Of a stretch of DNA of 64,000 nucleotides, positions 28,632 to 36,402 are shown one piece after another; the first letter of the stretch is position 1; every line of letters starts with the position of its first letter. Source of the stretch: Pseudonocardia benzenivorans CB1190. GTDB taxonomy: Bacteria; Actinomycetota; Actinomycetes; Mycobacteriales; Pseudonocardiaceae. Location: the NCBI RefSeq assembly GCF_000196675.2, contig NC_015312.1, positions 2,852,001-2,916,000 of the forward strand, given 5' to 3'. The position numbers and the translations under genes are program-made. Below the pieces are notes generated by a model. That model ran no database searches, was not told the origin of the DNA, and saw only the letters and a program-made list of their open reading frames with translations.

Positions 28632-29969
28632 GTGGTAGCCGCCCTGGTCGTCGCCGCGCCGGCGTCGGGGAGTGGGAAGACCACGGTCGCGACGGGGATC
28701 ATGGCCGCGTTGGCCCGGCGGGGGACCGCGGTGGCGCCGTTCAAGGTCGGCCCGGACTACATCGACCCCGGCTACCACACGCTCGCGGCGGGCCGGGCCG
28801 GCCGCAACCTCGACCCGGTGCTGGTCGGGGAGGACCGGATCGCGCCGTTGCTGCGCCACGGCGCGGTCGGTGCGCAGGTCGCGGTGGTGGAGGGGGTGAT
28901 GGGGTTGTTCGACGGGCGGGTCGGTGACGGGCACGGCTCGACCGCGCACGTCGCGCGGCTGCTCGGGGCGCCGGTGCTGCTGGTGGTCGACGCCAGGGGG
29001 CAGTCGCGCAGCCTGGCCGCGCTGCTGCACGGGTTCCGGTGTTTCGATCCGGGGGGTGGGCCGGTCGAGATCGCCGGGGTGGTGCTCAACCGGGTCGGCA
29101 GCCCCCGGCACGAGGCGGTGCTGCGGGCGGCCGCCGAGGAGGTGGGGCTGGCCGTGCTCGGCGCGTTGCCCCGCCACGACGGGTTGGTGGTCCCGTCGCG
29201 GCATCTGGGCCTGGTGCCCGCGGCCGAGCACGGCGCGGCCGCGCGCGCGGCGGTGGACGCGATGGCCGCCCTGGTGGCCGCGCACGTGGACCTGGACGCG
29301 GTCGCGGCACTCGCCCGGCCCGTCGCGCCGGGGCCGGTGTGGGACCCGGTCGTGGCCGCGCCGGTGGCCGGGGAGCCCGTGGTCGCCGTCGCGGGCGGGG
29401 CGGCGTTCACCTTCGGCTACGCCGAGCACATCGAGTTGTTGACCGCCGCGGGCGCCCGGGTGGTGGTGGTCGACCCGTTGCGCGACGAGGAGCTTCCCGA
29501 GGGCTGTGCCGGGCTGGTGCTGGGGGGTGGGTTCCCGGAGGAACACCTCGGGGAGCTGTCGGCGAACGCGTCGTTGCGGGCGGCGGTGGCGGCGCTGGCC
29601 GGGTCGGGGGCGCCGGTGCTGGCCGAGTGCGGCGGGTTGCTGTATCTGTGCGCGGACCTGGACGGGGCGCCGATGTGTGGGGTGCTGGCCGGGTCGGCGT
29701 CGATGACCGGGCGGCTGACCCTGGGTTACCGGGCCGCGGTCGCGCTGTCGGCGACGCCGTGGCGTCCGGCCGGGGCCCGGGTCGCCGGGCACGAGTTCCA
29801 CCACTGCGCGGTCACCCCGCGCGCCGGGGCGACACCCGCCTGGGCCTGGCGCGGTGGCGAGCCGGAAGGGTTCGTCGCCGGCGGGGTGCAGGCCTCGTTC
29901 CTGCACATCCACCCCGCCGGCGACCCCGACGCCGTCACCGCGTTCGTCGCCGCGGCTGCCGCACGCTGA
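28632..29969 (+). CDS. cobB: Cobyrinic acid a,c-diamide synthase (hydrogenobyrinic acid type) CobB
   Basis: A glutamine-dependent amidase that converts the a and c carboxylates of (hydrogeno)cobyrinic acid. The 445 residues start with the P-loop APASGSGKTT, followed by KVGPDYIDPGYH and GLFDG. The glutaminase domain has the nucleophile in LAECGGLLYL (about 330) and GHEFHHC near the end. GTG 28632 is taken because it directly precedes VAALVVAAPASGSGK. Earlier codons lie within cobO. The stop overlaps the next start by one base. Confidence 0.94.
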   Translation: MVAALVVAAPASGSGKTTVATGIMAALARRGTAVAPFKVGPDYIDPGYHTLAAGRAGRNLDPVLVGEDRIAPLLRHGAVGAQVAVVEGVMGLFDGRVGDGHGSTAHVARLLGAPVLLVVDARGQSRSLAALLHGFRCFDPGGGPVEIAGVVLNRVGSPRHEAVLRAAAEEVGLAVLGALPRHDGLVVPSRHLGLVPAAEHGAAARAAVDAMAALVAAHVDLDAVAALARPVAPGPVWDPVVAAPVAGEPVVAVAGGAAFTFGYAEHIELLTAAGARVVVVDPLRDEELPEGCAGLVLGGGFPEEHLGELSANASLRAAVAALAGSGAPVLAECGGLLYLCADLDGAPMCGVLAGSASMTGRLTLGYRAAVALSATPWRPAGARVAGHEFHHCAVTPRAGATPAWAWRGGEPEGFVAGGVQASFLHIHPAGDPDAVTAFVAAAAAR

Positions 29970-30358
29970 TGCTGGTCGTGGGGCTCGGGGCGTCCCGTGG
30001 CGTCACGGCTGCGGCCGTCGCGCAGCTGCTCGCGCGGGTGCTCCCCGGGGTCGGTGGGGTCGTCGCCTACGCGAGCATCGACCGCCGTGCCGACGAGCCC
30101 GGCCTGCTCGCCGCGATCGCCCCCGCGACGCTGCGGACCTTTCCCGCGGCGGCGCTCGACGCGGTCGCGGTGCCGCACCCGGGCGACCGCGCCCGGGAGG
30201 CGACCGGTGCGGGCAGCGTCGCCGAGGCCGCGGCTCTGCTCGCCGCCGCCGAGCTGGCCGGACCGGGCGACGAGGTGGCACTGCGGGTCGCCAAGACCGT
30301 GGGACAGCGGTGCACCGCGGCCGTCGCCGAGGTCCTGCCCGGCCCCGCCGCGGACTGA
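29969..30358 (+). CDS. cobE: CobE/CbiG C-terminal-domain protein
   Basis: A 129-residue protein matching the C-terminal domain of CbiG, found alone as CobE in aerobic cobalamin producers. The pattern VVGLGASRGVTAAAVAQLL, IDRRADEPGLLAA and the terminal VAKTVGQRCTAAVAEV is characteristic. The role of CobE is not settled; CbiG itself opens the delta-lactone in the anaerobic route. ATG 29969 overlaps the cobB stop. A 305-base non-coding stretch follows. Confidence 0.87.
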   Translation: MLVVGLGASRGVTAAAVAQLLARVLPGVGGVVAYASIDRRADEPGLLAAIAPATLRTFPAAALDAVAVPHPGDRAREATGAGSVAEAAALLAAAELAGPGDEVALRVAKTVGQRCTAAVAEVLPGPAAD

Positions 30359-30663
30359 CCCTCGTGGTTGCACGAACGGCACTTTCCCGCAACTGGACGG
30401 CGGCACAGGGCCGTTCGTGCGATCGGCGAGGGCGGCCGCCGCGCCCGATCGCCCCCCGCCCGGCGCGCGCCGCGGCCCCGCTGGGCACCCGGGTCCCCGG
30501 TGTGACGCCGGGCGGAGGCGGCCGGAGGTGGGCCCACCGGCGGTTATGCTCGGCCGTCCACCGAACGGCGGCGGAGCACCCCGACGACGGGACGCCGCCC
30601 GCGTCGCGTGTCCCCGCGGCGCTCCCCGGTGGCCACCATCGACGGCACGGCGGAGGGTCTCGC
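30359..30663. other. 305-bp gap between cobE and cysG holding an inverted-repeat element
   Basis: No gene is recognised here. The notable content is the inverted repeat at 30370-30420, and the rest is GC-rich spacer up to the GGAGG site of cysG. The gap may split the cob block into two transcription units. Confidence 0.6.
30370..30420. repeat. Inverted repeat with perfect 11-bp arms
   Basis: GCACGAACGGC (30370-30380) and its exact complement GCCGTTCGTGC (30410-30420) flank a 29-base centre. It lies 11 bases after the cobE stop. It can terminate transcription; the large loop also fits a dispersed intergenic palindromic element. Confidence 0.75.
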
Positions 30664-31875
30664 GTGGGTGAGGAGCACTACCTGGTCGGCCTCGACCTCG
30701 CCGGGCGGCGGGTCGTGGTGGTCGGGGGCGGGCAGGTCGCACAGCGGAGGCTGCCGCGGCTGATCGCCTCGGGCGCGGCGATCGAGGTGGTGTCCCCGCA
30801 GGTCACCCCGGCGGTCGAGGGCATGGTGTCGGCCGGTGAGATCAGCTGGACCGAACGCGGCTACGCCGACGGCGACCTCGACGGCGCCTGGTACGCCGTC
30901 GCCTGCACCGACGACCCGGCCGTCAACCGGGCCGTGGGGTCCGAGGCGCAGCGGCGGCGGGTCTTCTGCGTCCGCGCCGACGACGGCAGCGCCGGTACGG
31001 CCGTCACGCCCGCCACCGGCGATCACGACGGGCTCACCGTCGGCGTGCTGGCGGGCGGACGGCACCGGCGGTCGGCGGCCGTGCGCACGGCGCTGGTCGA
31101 GGCGTTGCAGGCCGGTGTCGTCGACGACGCGGCCGGGCCCGTCCTGCCCGGCGTCGCCCTCGTCGGCGGCGGCCCCGGCGATCCCGAGCTGATCACCGTC
31201 CGCGGCCGCCGGTTGCTGGCGCGCGCGGACGTCGTCGTCGCCGACCGGCTCGGGCCGCGCGACCTGCTCGACGACCTGGCTCCGCACGTCGAGGTCGTCG
31301 ACGCCTCCAAGATTCCGTACGGCCGCGCGATGGCCCAGCAGAAGATCAACGAGCTGCTGGTCGAGCACGCGAAGGCGGGCCGGTTCGTGGTGCGGCTCAA
31401 GGGCGGCGACCCGTTCGTCTACGGCCGCGGCTACGAGGAGGTCCAGGCCTGCACGGCCGCGGGCGTCCCCGTCACGGTCGTCCCCGGCATCACCAGCGCG
31501 TTCGCCGCGCCCGCCGTCGCGGGGGTGCCGGTCAGCCACCGCGGGGTCGCGCACGAGATCGTCGTGGTGTCCGGGCACGTCGCCCCGGACGACCCGCGCA
31601 GCCTCACCGACTGGGCGGCGTTGGGCCGGATGCGCGGCACCGTCGTGCTGATGATGGCCGTCGAGCGGATCGCCCTGTTCGCCGACGCGCTCGTCACGCA
31701 CGGCAGGCCCGCCGACACCCCGGTCGCCGTGATCCAGGACGGCACGACGCGCATCCAGCGGTCGCTGCGCACCACGCTGCGCGACGTCGCCGCCGACATC
31801 CGCGAGCAGGAGATCAGCCCGCCCGCGATCGTCGTCGTCGGGCCGGTCGCGGGGCTCTCGCCCGACGGCTCCTGA
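30664..31875 (+). CDS. cysG: Precorrin-2 dehydrogenase/uroporphyrinogen-III C-methyltransferase fusion (CysG-like)
   Basis: A 403-residue two-domain enzyme. The N-terminal Rossmann domain (VVVVGGGQVAQRRL, about residues 17-30) oxidises precorrin-2. The C-terminal tetrapyrrole methylase (VGGGPGDPELITVRGRRLL from about residue 168, VRLKGGDPFVYGRG and PGITSAFAAPA) doubly methylates uroporphyrinogen III. It can make precorrin-2 for cobalamin and sirohydrochlorin for sirohaem. GTG 30664 follows CGGAGGG at 7 bases. It is four bases upstream of cobC. Confidence 0.93.
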   Translation: MGEEHYLVGLDLAGRRVVVVGGGQVAQRRLPRLIASGAAIEVVSPQVTPAVEGMVSAGEISWTERGYADGDLDGAWYAVACTDDPAVNRAVGSEAQRRRVFCVRADDGSAGTAVTPATGDHDGLTVGVLAGGRHRRSAAVRTALVEALQAGVVDDAAGPVLPGVALVGGGPGDPELITVRGRRLLARADVVVADRLGPRDLLDDLAPHVEVVDASKIPYGRAMAQQKINELLVEHAKAGRFVVRLKGGDPFVYGRGYEEVQACTAAGVPVTVVPGITSAFAAPAVAGVPVSHRGVAHEIVVVSGHVAPDDPRSLTDWAALGRMRGTVVLMMAVERIALFADALVTHGRPADTPVAVIQDGTTRIQRSLRTTLRDVAADIREQEISPPAIVVVGPVAGLSPDGS

Positions 31876-31879
31876 GCCG

Positions 31880-32668
31880 GTGGTCGGCACGCTCCTGCAC
31901 CTGGTCCGGCACGGCGAGAGCACCTGGAACGTGGCGGGGCTGCTGCAGGGCTGCACGTCGCACGTCCCGCTGACCCCGCGCGGGCGGGAGCAGGCCCGGG
32001 CCGTGTCCGTGCTGCTCGCCGGCCGTCGCGTCGGCGCCGTCGTGTCCAGCGACCAGCGCCGCGCCCTCGACACCGCAGCGGTCGTCGCCGCCCCGCACGG
32101 CCTGCCGGTCGTGGCGACGCCGGGCCTGCGCGAGCAGTGCCACGGCGCCTGGGAGGGGAGCGCGGTGCGCGCCGTCGACCCCGACCGCCCGCCGCCCGGC
32201 GGCGAGAGCACCCGCGCACTGCGCGAGCGGGTCGCCGGCGCCCTGGCGGCGGTACTGGCGTCGGCTCGCGCCGGCGGACACGCCGAGATCGTCGTCGTGT
32301 CCCACGGCGAGACGCTGCGCGCCGCGATCGCGCTGCTCACCGGCACCGCCGCGGGGCCGGTCCCGCCCAACGGCTCCGTGACGACGCTCGTCGCGGGCGA
32401 CGCCGCGGGGTGGCGGACGCCGCCGCCGCTTGACCCTGGTCGCCGCGCTGTGGTGCAGTCGTCACCGACGGCAGTGGAGGAAGTCCGGTGCGAATCCGGC
32501 GCGGTCCCGCCACTGTCACCGGGGAGCGCGTCCCCACGCGTGGCCACTGTCCCGACGCCGGGGTGGGAAGGCCGGGCGACGTCGCGGGCGATCCGGGAGC
32601 CAGGAGACTTCCTGCCGTCGTCGACACCCCGACTTCCAGGGCGAGGACCCTCGAGGAGGCGACCATGA
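31880..32668 (+). CDS. cobC: Histidine phosphatase, probable alpha-ribazole phosphatase CobC, with a tail encoded by the riboswitch
   Basis: A phosphoglycerate-mutase-fold phosphatase. LLHLVRHGEST carries the phospho-accepting His, and VVSHGETLR carries the second His. In this cob operon the likely job is removing phosphate from alpha-ribazole phosphate or from cobalamin phosphate. The fold ends near residue 175. The frame nevertheless stays open to 32668, so about 85 further Pro/Arg/Ser-rich residues are read through the cobalamin riboswitch. Its TGA overlaps the next ATG (ATGA at 32665-32668). I cannot say whether the tail is made when B12 is bound. GTG 31880 is the first start after cysG. 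Confidence 0.83.
   Translation: MVGTLLHLVRHGESTWNVAGLLQGCTSHVPLTPRGREQARAVSVLLAGRRVGAVVSSDQRRALDTAAVVAAPHGLPVVATPGLREQCHGAWEGSAVRAVDPDRPPPGGESTRALRERVAGALAAVLASARAGGHAEIVVVSHGETLRAAIALLTGTAAGPVPPNGSVTTLVAGDAAGWRTPPPLDPGRRAVVQSSPTAVEEVRCESGAVPPLSPGSASPRVATVPTPGWEGRATSRAIREPGDFLPSSTPRLPGRGPSRRRP
32466..32620 (+). promoter_or_regulatory. Cobalamin riboswitch
   Basis: The conserved aptamer core is plain: GAGGAAGTCCGGTGCGAAT, then CCGGCGCGGTCCCGCCACTG, and on the 3' side GGGAGCCAGGAGAC. The outer stem pairs CGACGGCAG (32466-32474) with CTGCCGTCG (32612-32620) perfectly. Downstream, CGAG/CTCG at 32642-32653 can pair next to the GAGGAGG ribosome site of the following gene, suggesting control of translation. 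It sits in the middle of the cob block, so it should control only the downstream orf158-bluB-cobT part. Confidence 0.93.
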
Positions 32669-33141
32669 CCGGCGACGGTCGAAGCCCGGCCGACCCTGCG
32701 CGCGACCGGACGAACCCGCGCACACCCCTGCGCCGGCTCCGGTGCCCGCGCACGACGCAGGGCGACCGGGCACCTGCCCGGCTGCTCGTGCTGACGTGCG
32801 GCCCGACCGGGGCCGGTGCCCCGCCCGACGAGCCCCCGCCCGCCGCGGCCTCCGAGCTCATCGACCGGCTCGACGGCGCCGACGTCGTCTTCACGACCGC
32901 CGCCGCTGAGCCGACCGTCCTGTTCTACGCCGAGGCCTGGCGTGTCGAACGGCTCGGTACCGACCTCGCGCCGCTGGCCGCGGGACTGACCACGGGCACG
33001 GTCGTCCTGGTGACCGGGGACCGTGCCGCGGACGCGGCACTGGTCGACTCCCTGCCCGCCCGGTTGCCGGGGGTGCTCGTCGAACGCTGCGGCCCCGCAC
33101 TCGTGCCGCCGCGCAGCCGTCCGCTGGGCCGGGGCGCGTGA
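32665..33141 (+). CDS. Unrecognised 158-residue protein directly behind the cobalamin riboswitch
   Basis: I do not recognise a family. After about 35 Arg/Pro-rich residues comes a region that could form a small alpha/beta fold: RLLVLTCGPTG, ASELIDRLDGADVVFTTAA, VVLVTGDRAADAALVDSLP, VLVERCGPALVPP. No catalytic motif is evident. ATG 32665 follows GAGGAGG and overlaps the upstream TGA. Its stop overlaps the GTG of bluB-cobT. The context (B12-controlled and coupled to lower-ligand genes) suggests a role in dimethylbenzimidazole or nucleotide-loop metabolism, or as a partner of BluB. Confidence 0.65.
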   Translation: MTGDGRSPADPARDRTNPRTPLRRLRCPRTTQGDRAPARLLVLTCGPTGAGAPPDEPPPAAASELIDRLDGADVVFTTAAAEPTVLFYAEAWRVERLGTDLAPLAAGLTTGTVVLVTGDRAADAALVDSLPARLPGVLVERCGPALVPPRSRPLGRGA

Positions 33142-34883
33142 GCCCCGGACCGTCGGCGCTCGACCCCGACGGCTTCCACCGCCTCGCCCGTGCCCGCCGC
33201 GACGTGCGCACCGGCTTCCTGCCCGACCGCGACGTCGACGACGCGACCCTGCGCCGCGTGCTGGCCTCGGCGCACACCGCGCCCAGCGTGGGGCACTCGC
33301 AGCCGTGGGACTTCGTCGTGCTGCGCGACCGCGCGGTCCGCGCGCGCGTCCGCGACCTCGTCCACCGCCACCGCGACGCCTACGCCGCGTCGCTGCCCAG
33401 GGCCCGGGCGGCGGCGTTCGCGTCGCTGCGGGTCGAGGCGATCCTCGAGACGCCGGTCAACGTCGTCGTTACGTGTGATCCCACCCGCGGCGGCCGGCAC
33501 ACCCTCGGCCGCTACGCCCAGCCCCGGATGGGCCCGTACTCGGCGGTCTCGGCCGTGCAGAACCTGTGGCTCGCCGCCCGCGCCGAGGGCCTGGGTGTGG
33601 GGTGGGTGAGCTTCTTCGACGGCACCGGCGAGCGCGAGCTGGCCGGGCTGCTCGGGCTGCCCGCGCACGTCGAGGTGGTCGCCTATCTGTGCGTCGGGCA
33701 CGTCGACGGGTTCGCCGACGCCCCCGAGCTGGAGACCGCGGGCTGGTCACGACGACGTCCGCTCGGCTGGGCGGTGCACCACGAGACCTGGGGCCGCCGC
33801 GGGCTGCCCGGGGAGGAACCCATGGACCTCATCAACGAGACCGTCGACGCGATCGTGCCGGCGTCAGCGCAGGCCCGGGCCGCGGCGCGCGACCACCTCG
33901 ACCGGATGACCAAGCCGCGCGGCTCGCTCGGCCGGGTCGAGGACGTGGCCGTCACGCTGTCCGGGATCGCCGGCGTGTGCCCGCCGCCGCTGCCCGAGCC
34001 TGCCGTCGTCGCGGTCTTCGCCGCCGACCACGGCGTGCACGCCCAGGGTGTGAGCCCGTGGCCGCAGGAGGTCACGGCCCAGATGGTCGGCAACTTCCTC
34101 GCCGGCGGAGCCGTGGTGAACGCGTTCGCCCGCCAGCTCGGCGCGGAGGTGTGCGTCGTCGACGTCGGGGTCGCCGCCGACCTCGACCCGGTCCCGGGGC
34201 TGGTGCCGCGCAAGGTCGCGGCCGGGTCCGCCGACATGACCGCCGGTCCGGCGCTGACCCGCGAGCAGGCCCGCGCGGCGGTGGAGGCGGGTATCGAGAC
34301 CGCTCGTGACCTCGTGGCGGCCGGGAACCGCTGCCTGCTCACCGGTGACATGGGCATCGCGAACACGACGGCCGCCGCGGCGCTGATCTGTACCTTCACC
34401 GGCGCCGACCCGGCTGTCGCGACGGGCCGCGGCACCGGGGTCGACGACGACACCCTGGCCCGCAAGACCGGCGTCGTGCGCGCGGCGCTGGGGCGCCACC
34501 GCCCCGACCCGGCCGATCCGCTCGGCGTCCTGGCCGCGTTCGGCGGGCTCGAGCACGCCGGGCTCGCGGGGCTCGTCCTCGGCGCCGCCGCGCTGCGGGT
34601 TCCCGTGCTGCTCGACGGCGTCTCCGGCGGGGCCGCCGCCCTCGTCGCGGCCGCCTTCGCGCCCGCGGCGGTCGACTACTGCCTCGCCGGGCACCGTTCC
34701 GTCGAGCCCGGGCACACCGTCGCGCTCGACCACCTGGGGCTCGTCCCGCTGCTGGACATGGGCATGCGGCTGGGGGAAGGGACCGGCGCGCTGCTCGCCC
34801 TCCCCGTCGCGCAGAGCGCCGTCCGCGCCCTGCACGACGTCGCGACGTTCGACTCCGCCGGGGTCGTCGACAAGGACGCGTGA
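33138..34883 (+). CDS. BluB-CobT fusion: 5,6-dimethylbenzimidazole synthase/nicotinate-nucleotide:DMB phosphoribosyltransferase
   Basis: A 581-residue fusion. Residues 1 to about 220 are BluB, a nitroreductase-fold enzyme that cannibalises FMN to 5,6-dimethylbenzimidazole: RRDVRTGFLPDRDVDD, APSVGHSQPWDFV, GYVG-type end WVSFFDG and VAYLCVGHVDGF. From Met229 onward is CobT, which makes alpha-ribazole phosphate: TKPRGSLGRVEDVA, VFAADHGVHAQGVSPWPQEVT, GDMGIANTTAAAA and MRLGEGTGA with the catalytic Glu. Production and activation of the lower ligand are thus joined. It starts at GTG 33138 overlapping the orf158 stop. Confidence 0.93.
   Translation: MSPGPSALDPDGFHRLARARRDVRTGFLPDRDVDDATLRRVLASAHTAPSVGHSQPWDFVVLRDRAVRARVRDLVHRHRDAYAASLPRARAAAFASLRVEAILETPVNVVVTCDPTRGGRHTLGRYAQPRMGPYSAVSAVQNLWLAARAEGLGVGWVSFFDGTGERELAGLLGLPAHVEVVAYLCVGHVDGFADAPELETAGWSRRRPLGWAVHHETWGRRGLPGEEPMDLINETVDAIVPASAQARAAARDHLDRMTKPRGSLGRVEDVAVTLSGIAGVCPPPLPEPAVVAVFAADHGVHAQGVSPWPQEVTAQMVGNFLAGGAVVNAFARQLGAEVCVVDVGVAADLDPVPGLVPRKVAAGSADMTAGPALTREQARAAVEAGIETARDLVAAGNRCLLTGDMGIANTTAAAALICTFTGADPAVATGRGTGVDDDTLARKTGVVRAALGRHRPDPADPLGVLAAFGGLEHAGLAGLVLGAAALRVPVLLDGVSGGAAALVAAAFAPAAVDYCLAGHRSVEPGHTVALDHLGLVPLLDMGMRLGEGTGALLALPVAQSAVRALHDVATFDSAGVVDKDA
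33811..33824 (+). other. Internal ribosome site and ATG at the BluB-CobT junction
   Basis: GGGAGGA (33811-33817) is followed by ATG at 33822, in frame, precisely at the start of the CobT domain (residue 229). It could allow separate CobT to be made, or be a relic of formerly separate genes. Confidence 0.55.
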
Positions 34884-34959
34884 CGGGGCGCGGCCGCACG
34901 CCTGACCGGCCGCCCTGACCGGCCGCCCGGCCGCCGACGGCCCGGCCCGCCGGCGGGTC

Positions 34960-34999
34960 GTGAGCGGCGATGGTCGCCATGGCGGCCATCGCCGCTCAC
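34960..34999. terminator. 40-bp near-perfect palindrome between bluB-cobT and dinB
   Basis: The 14-base arms GTGAGCGGCGATGG and CCATCGCCGCTCAC pair exactly, and the 12-base centre is itself nearly palindromic, so only one pair in the whole 40 bases is mismatched. It serves two convergent genes. The dinB stop codon (34996-34998) lies within the right arm. Confidence 0.8.
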
Positions 35000-36360
35000 A
35001 GGCGCCAGGACTCCAGTGGATCGGCCCGGGTCAGGTCGGGGTCGTCGGCGGCCAGGGTGCGGGCCGGTCCTGGGCCCGTGGCCCGGGTCTCGAACCGGAC
35101 GGTCACCCGCCCGTGCCCGGCCCCCTGCACCCAGCCGTGCCCGTGGGCGGGATGGGCGACGTCGTCGCCCGCCCGCCACGGCGCCTCCGGCGCGGGGGCG
35201 CGGTGCGGCGTCTCCGGCGCGCCCGGGACGGGTTCCGCTGCCGGATCGGCCGGGCCCGCCGCGACCGCGGTCCAGCCGTCGGCCGAGGCCACCGCCTCGA
35301 ACAGGGCGGGCGGCGGGCTCTCGTCGAGGCCCGAGAGCGACACCCCGATCAGCCGGATCCCGCCCTCGCCGACGGCCGTGCGCGCCAGCCGCTGCGCCAC
35401 CGCGGTGAGCGTGCCCAGGTCGGTGCTCGCGACGGCCGTCGTCTCCGAGCGGCTCGACGTCGCGAAGTCGGCGGTGCGCGCCTTGACCGTGACCGTCCGC
35501 GCCGCCCGGCCCGAGGCCAGCAGGCGCCGGTGCGCGGCCTCCGCCATCCGCGCGACGGCGGCGTGCACGTCGGACATCGTCGTCAGGTCGGTGTCGAACG
35601 TCGTCTCCGCGCTGACCTGCTTCGCCGCACCACGCGGCGCGACCGGCCGGTCGTCGATCCCGCGGGCGAGCCGGTGCAGCTCGGTGCCGACCGCGCTGCC
35701 GAGCACGCCGGCGACCTCGCGGCCGTCCATGGCGGCGAGCTGGCCGATCGTCGTCACACCGAGGCGGCGCAGCGCGGCCTCGGAGACCGGGCCGACGCCC
35801 CACAGGGCGCGCACCGGCAACGGATCGAGCACGGAGCGCTCGTCGTCGGGGGCGACGACGCGCAACCCGTCGGGTTTGGCGAGCTCGGAGGCGATCTTGG
35901 CCAGCTGCTTCCCGGACCCCGCTCCGACCGATGCCGGCAGCCCCGACCGCGCGCGCACCTCTGCCCGCAGTGCCGCGCCGAAGGCGGTGACCTCCGCGGC
36001 CGTGGCCCCGGCCAGCGACGGCGGCTCCAGGAACGCCTCGTCGAGCGAGACGGGCTCCAGGACGGGCGCGGCCTCGCCCAGCACCTCCATGACGACGGCG
36101 CTCACCGCCTTGTAGAGCGGGAACCGCGGCGGGAGCACCGTGGCGTGCGGGCAGGCACGGCGGGCCTGCGACATCGGCATCGCCGAGCGCGCGCCGAACA
36201 CCCGTGCCTGGTAGCTCGCCCCGGCGACGACGCCGCGCGGCCCCGCGCCCCCGACCAGCACCGGCCGGTCGGCCAGCGTCGGGCGGGTGAGCTGCTCGAC
36301 CGAGGCGTAGAACGCGTCCATGTCCAGGTGCAGCACCCAGCGCCGTCCCGGACCCGTCAC
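34996..36360 (-). CDS. dinB: Y-family DNA polymerase IV (DinB)
   Basis: A translesion polymerase of 454 residues. The first catalytic block is HLDMDAFYASVEQ and the second PVSLDEAFLEPP. A helix-hairpin-helix region (LWGVGPVSEAALRRLGV) and the little-finger domain follow. After about residue 390 comes an extension, WRAGDDVAHPAHGHGWVQGAG with VTVRFETR, like the C-terminal domain of the mycobacterial DinB1 group. It probably copies damaged DNA without proofreading. The 3' end is inside a terminator palindrome. Confidence 0.94.
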   Translation of the reverse strand: MTGPGRRWVLHLDMDAFYASVEQLTRPTLADRPVLVGGAGPRGVVAGASYQARVFGARSAMPMSQARRACPHATVLPPRFPLYKAVSAVVMEVLGEAAPVLEPVSLDEAFLEPPSLAGATAAEVTAFGAALRAEVRARSGLPASVGAGSGKQLAKIASELAKPDGLRVVAPDDERSVLDPLPVRALWGVGPVSEAALRRLGVTTIGQLAAMDGREVAGVLGSAVGTELHRLARGIDDRPVAPRGAAKQVSAETTFDTDLTTMSDVHAAVARMAEAAHRRLLASGRAARTVTVKARTADFATSSRSETTAVASTDLGTLTAVAQRLARTAVGEGGIRLIGVSLSGLDESPPPALFEAVASADGWTAVAAGPADPAAEPVPGAPETPHRAPAPEAPWRAGDDVAHPAHGHGWVQGAGHGRVTVRFETRATGPGPARTLAADDPDLTRADPLESWRL

Positions 36361-36402
36361 CCCTCCATTCTCACCCCGCGCACCGACGGTCCCGGGCGTG
36401 CC

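Noticed and set aside
32668-33141. Reading orf158 from an upstream GTG or ATG inside the riboswitch (frame open from 32488)
   Set aside because: The ATG at 32665 has a GAGGAGG site and sits just after the aptamer; earlier starts would be within the folded RNA and lack ribosome sites.
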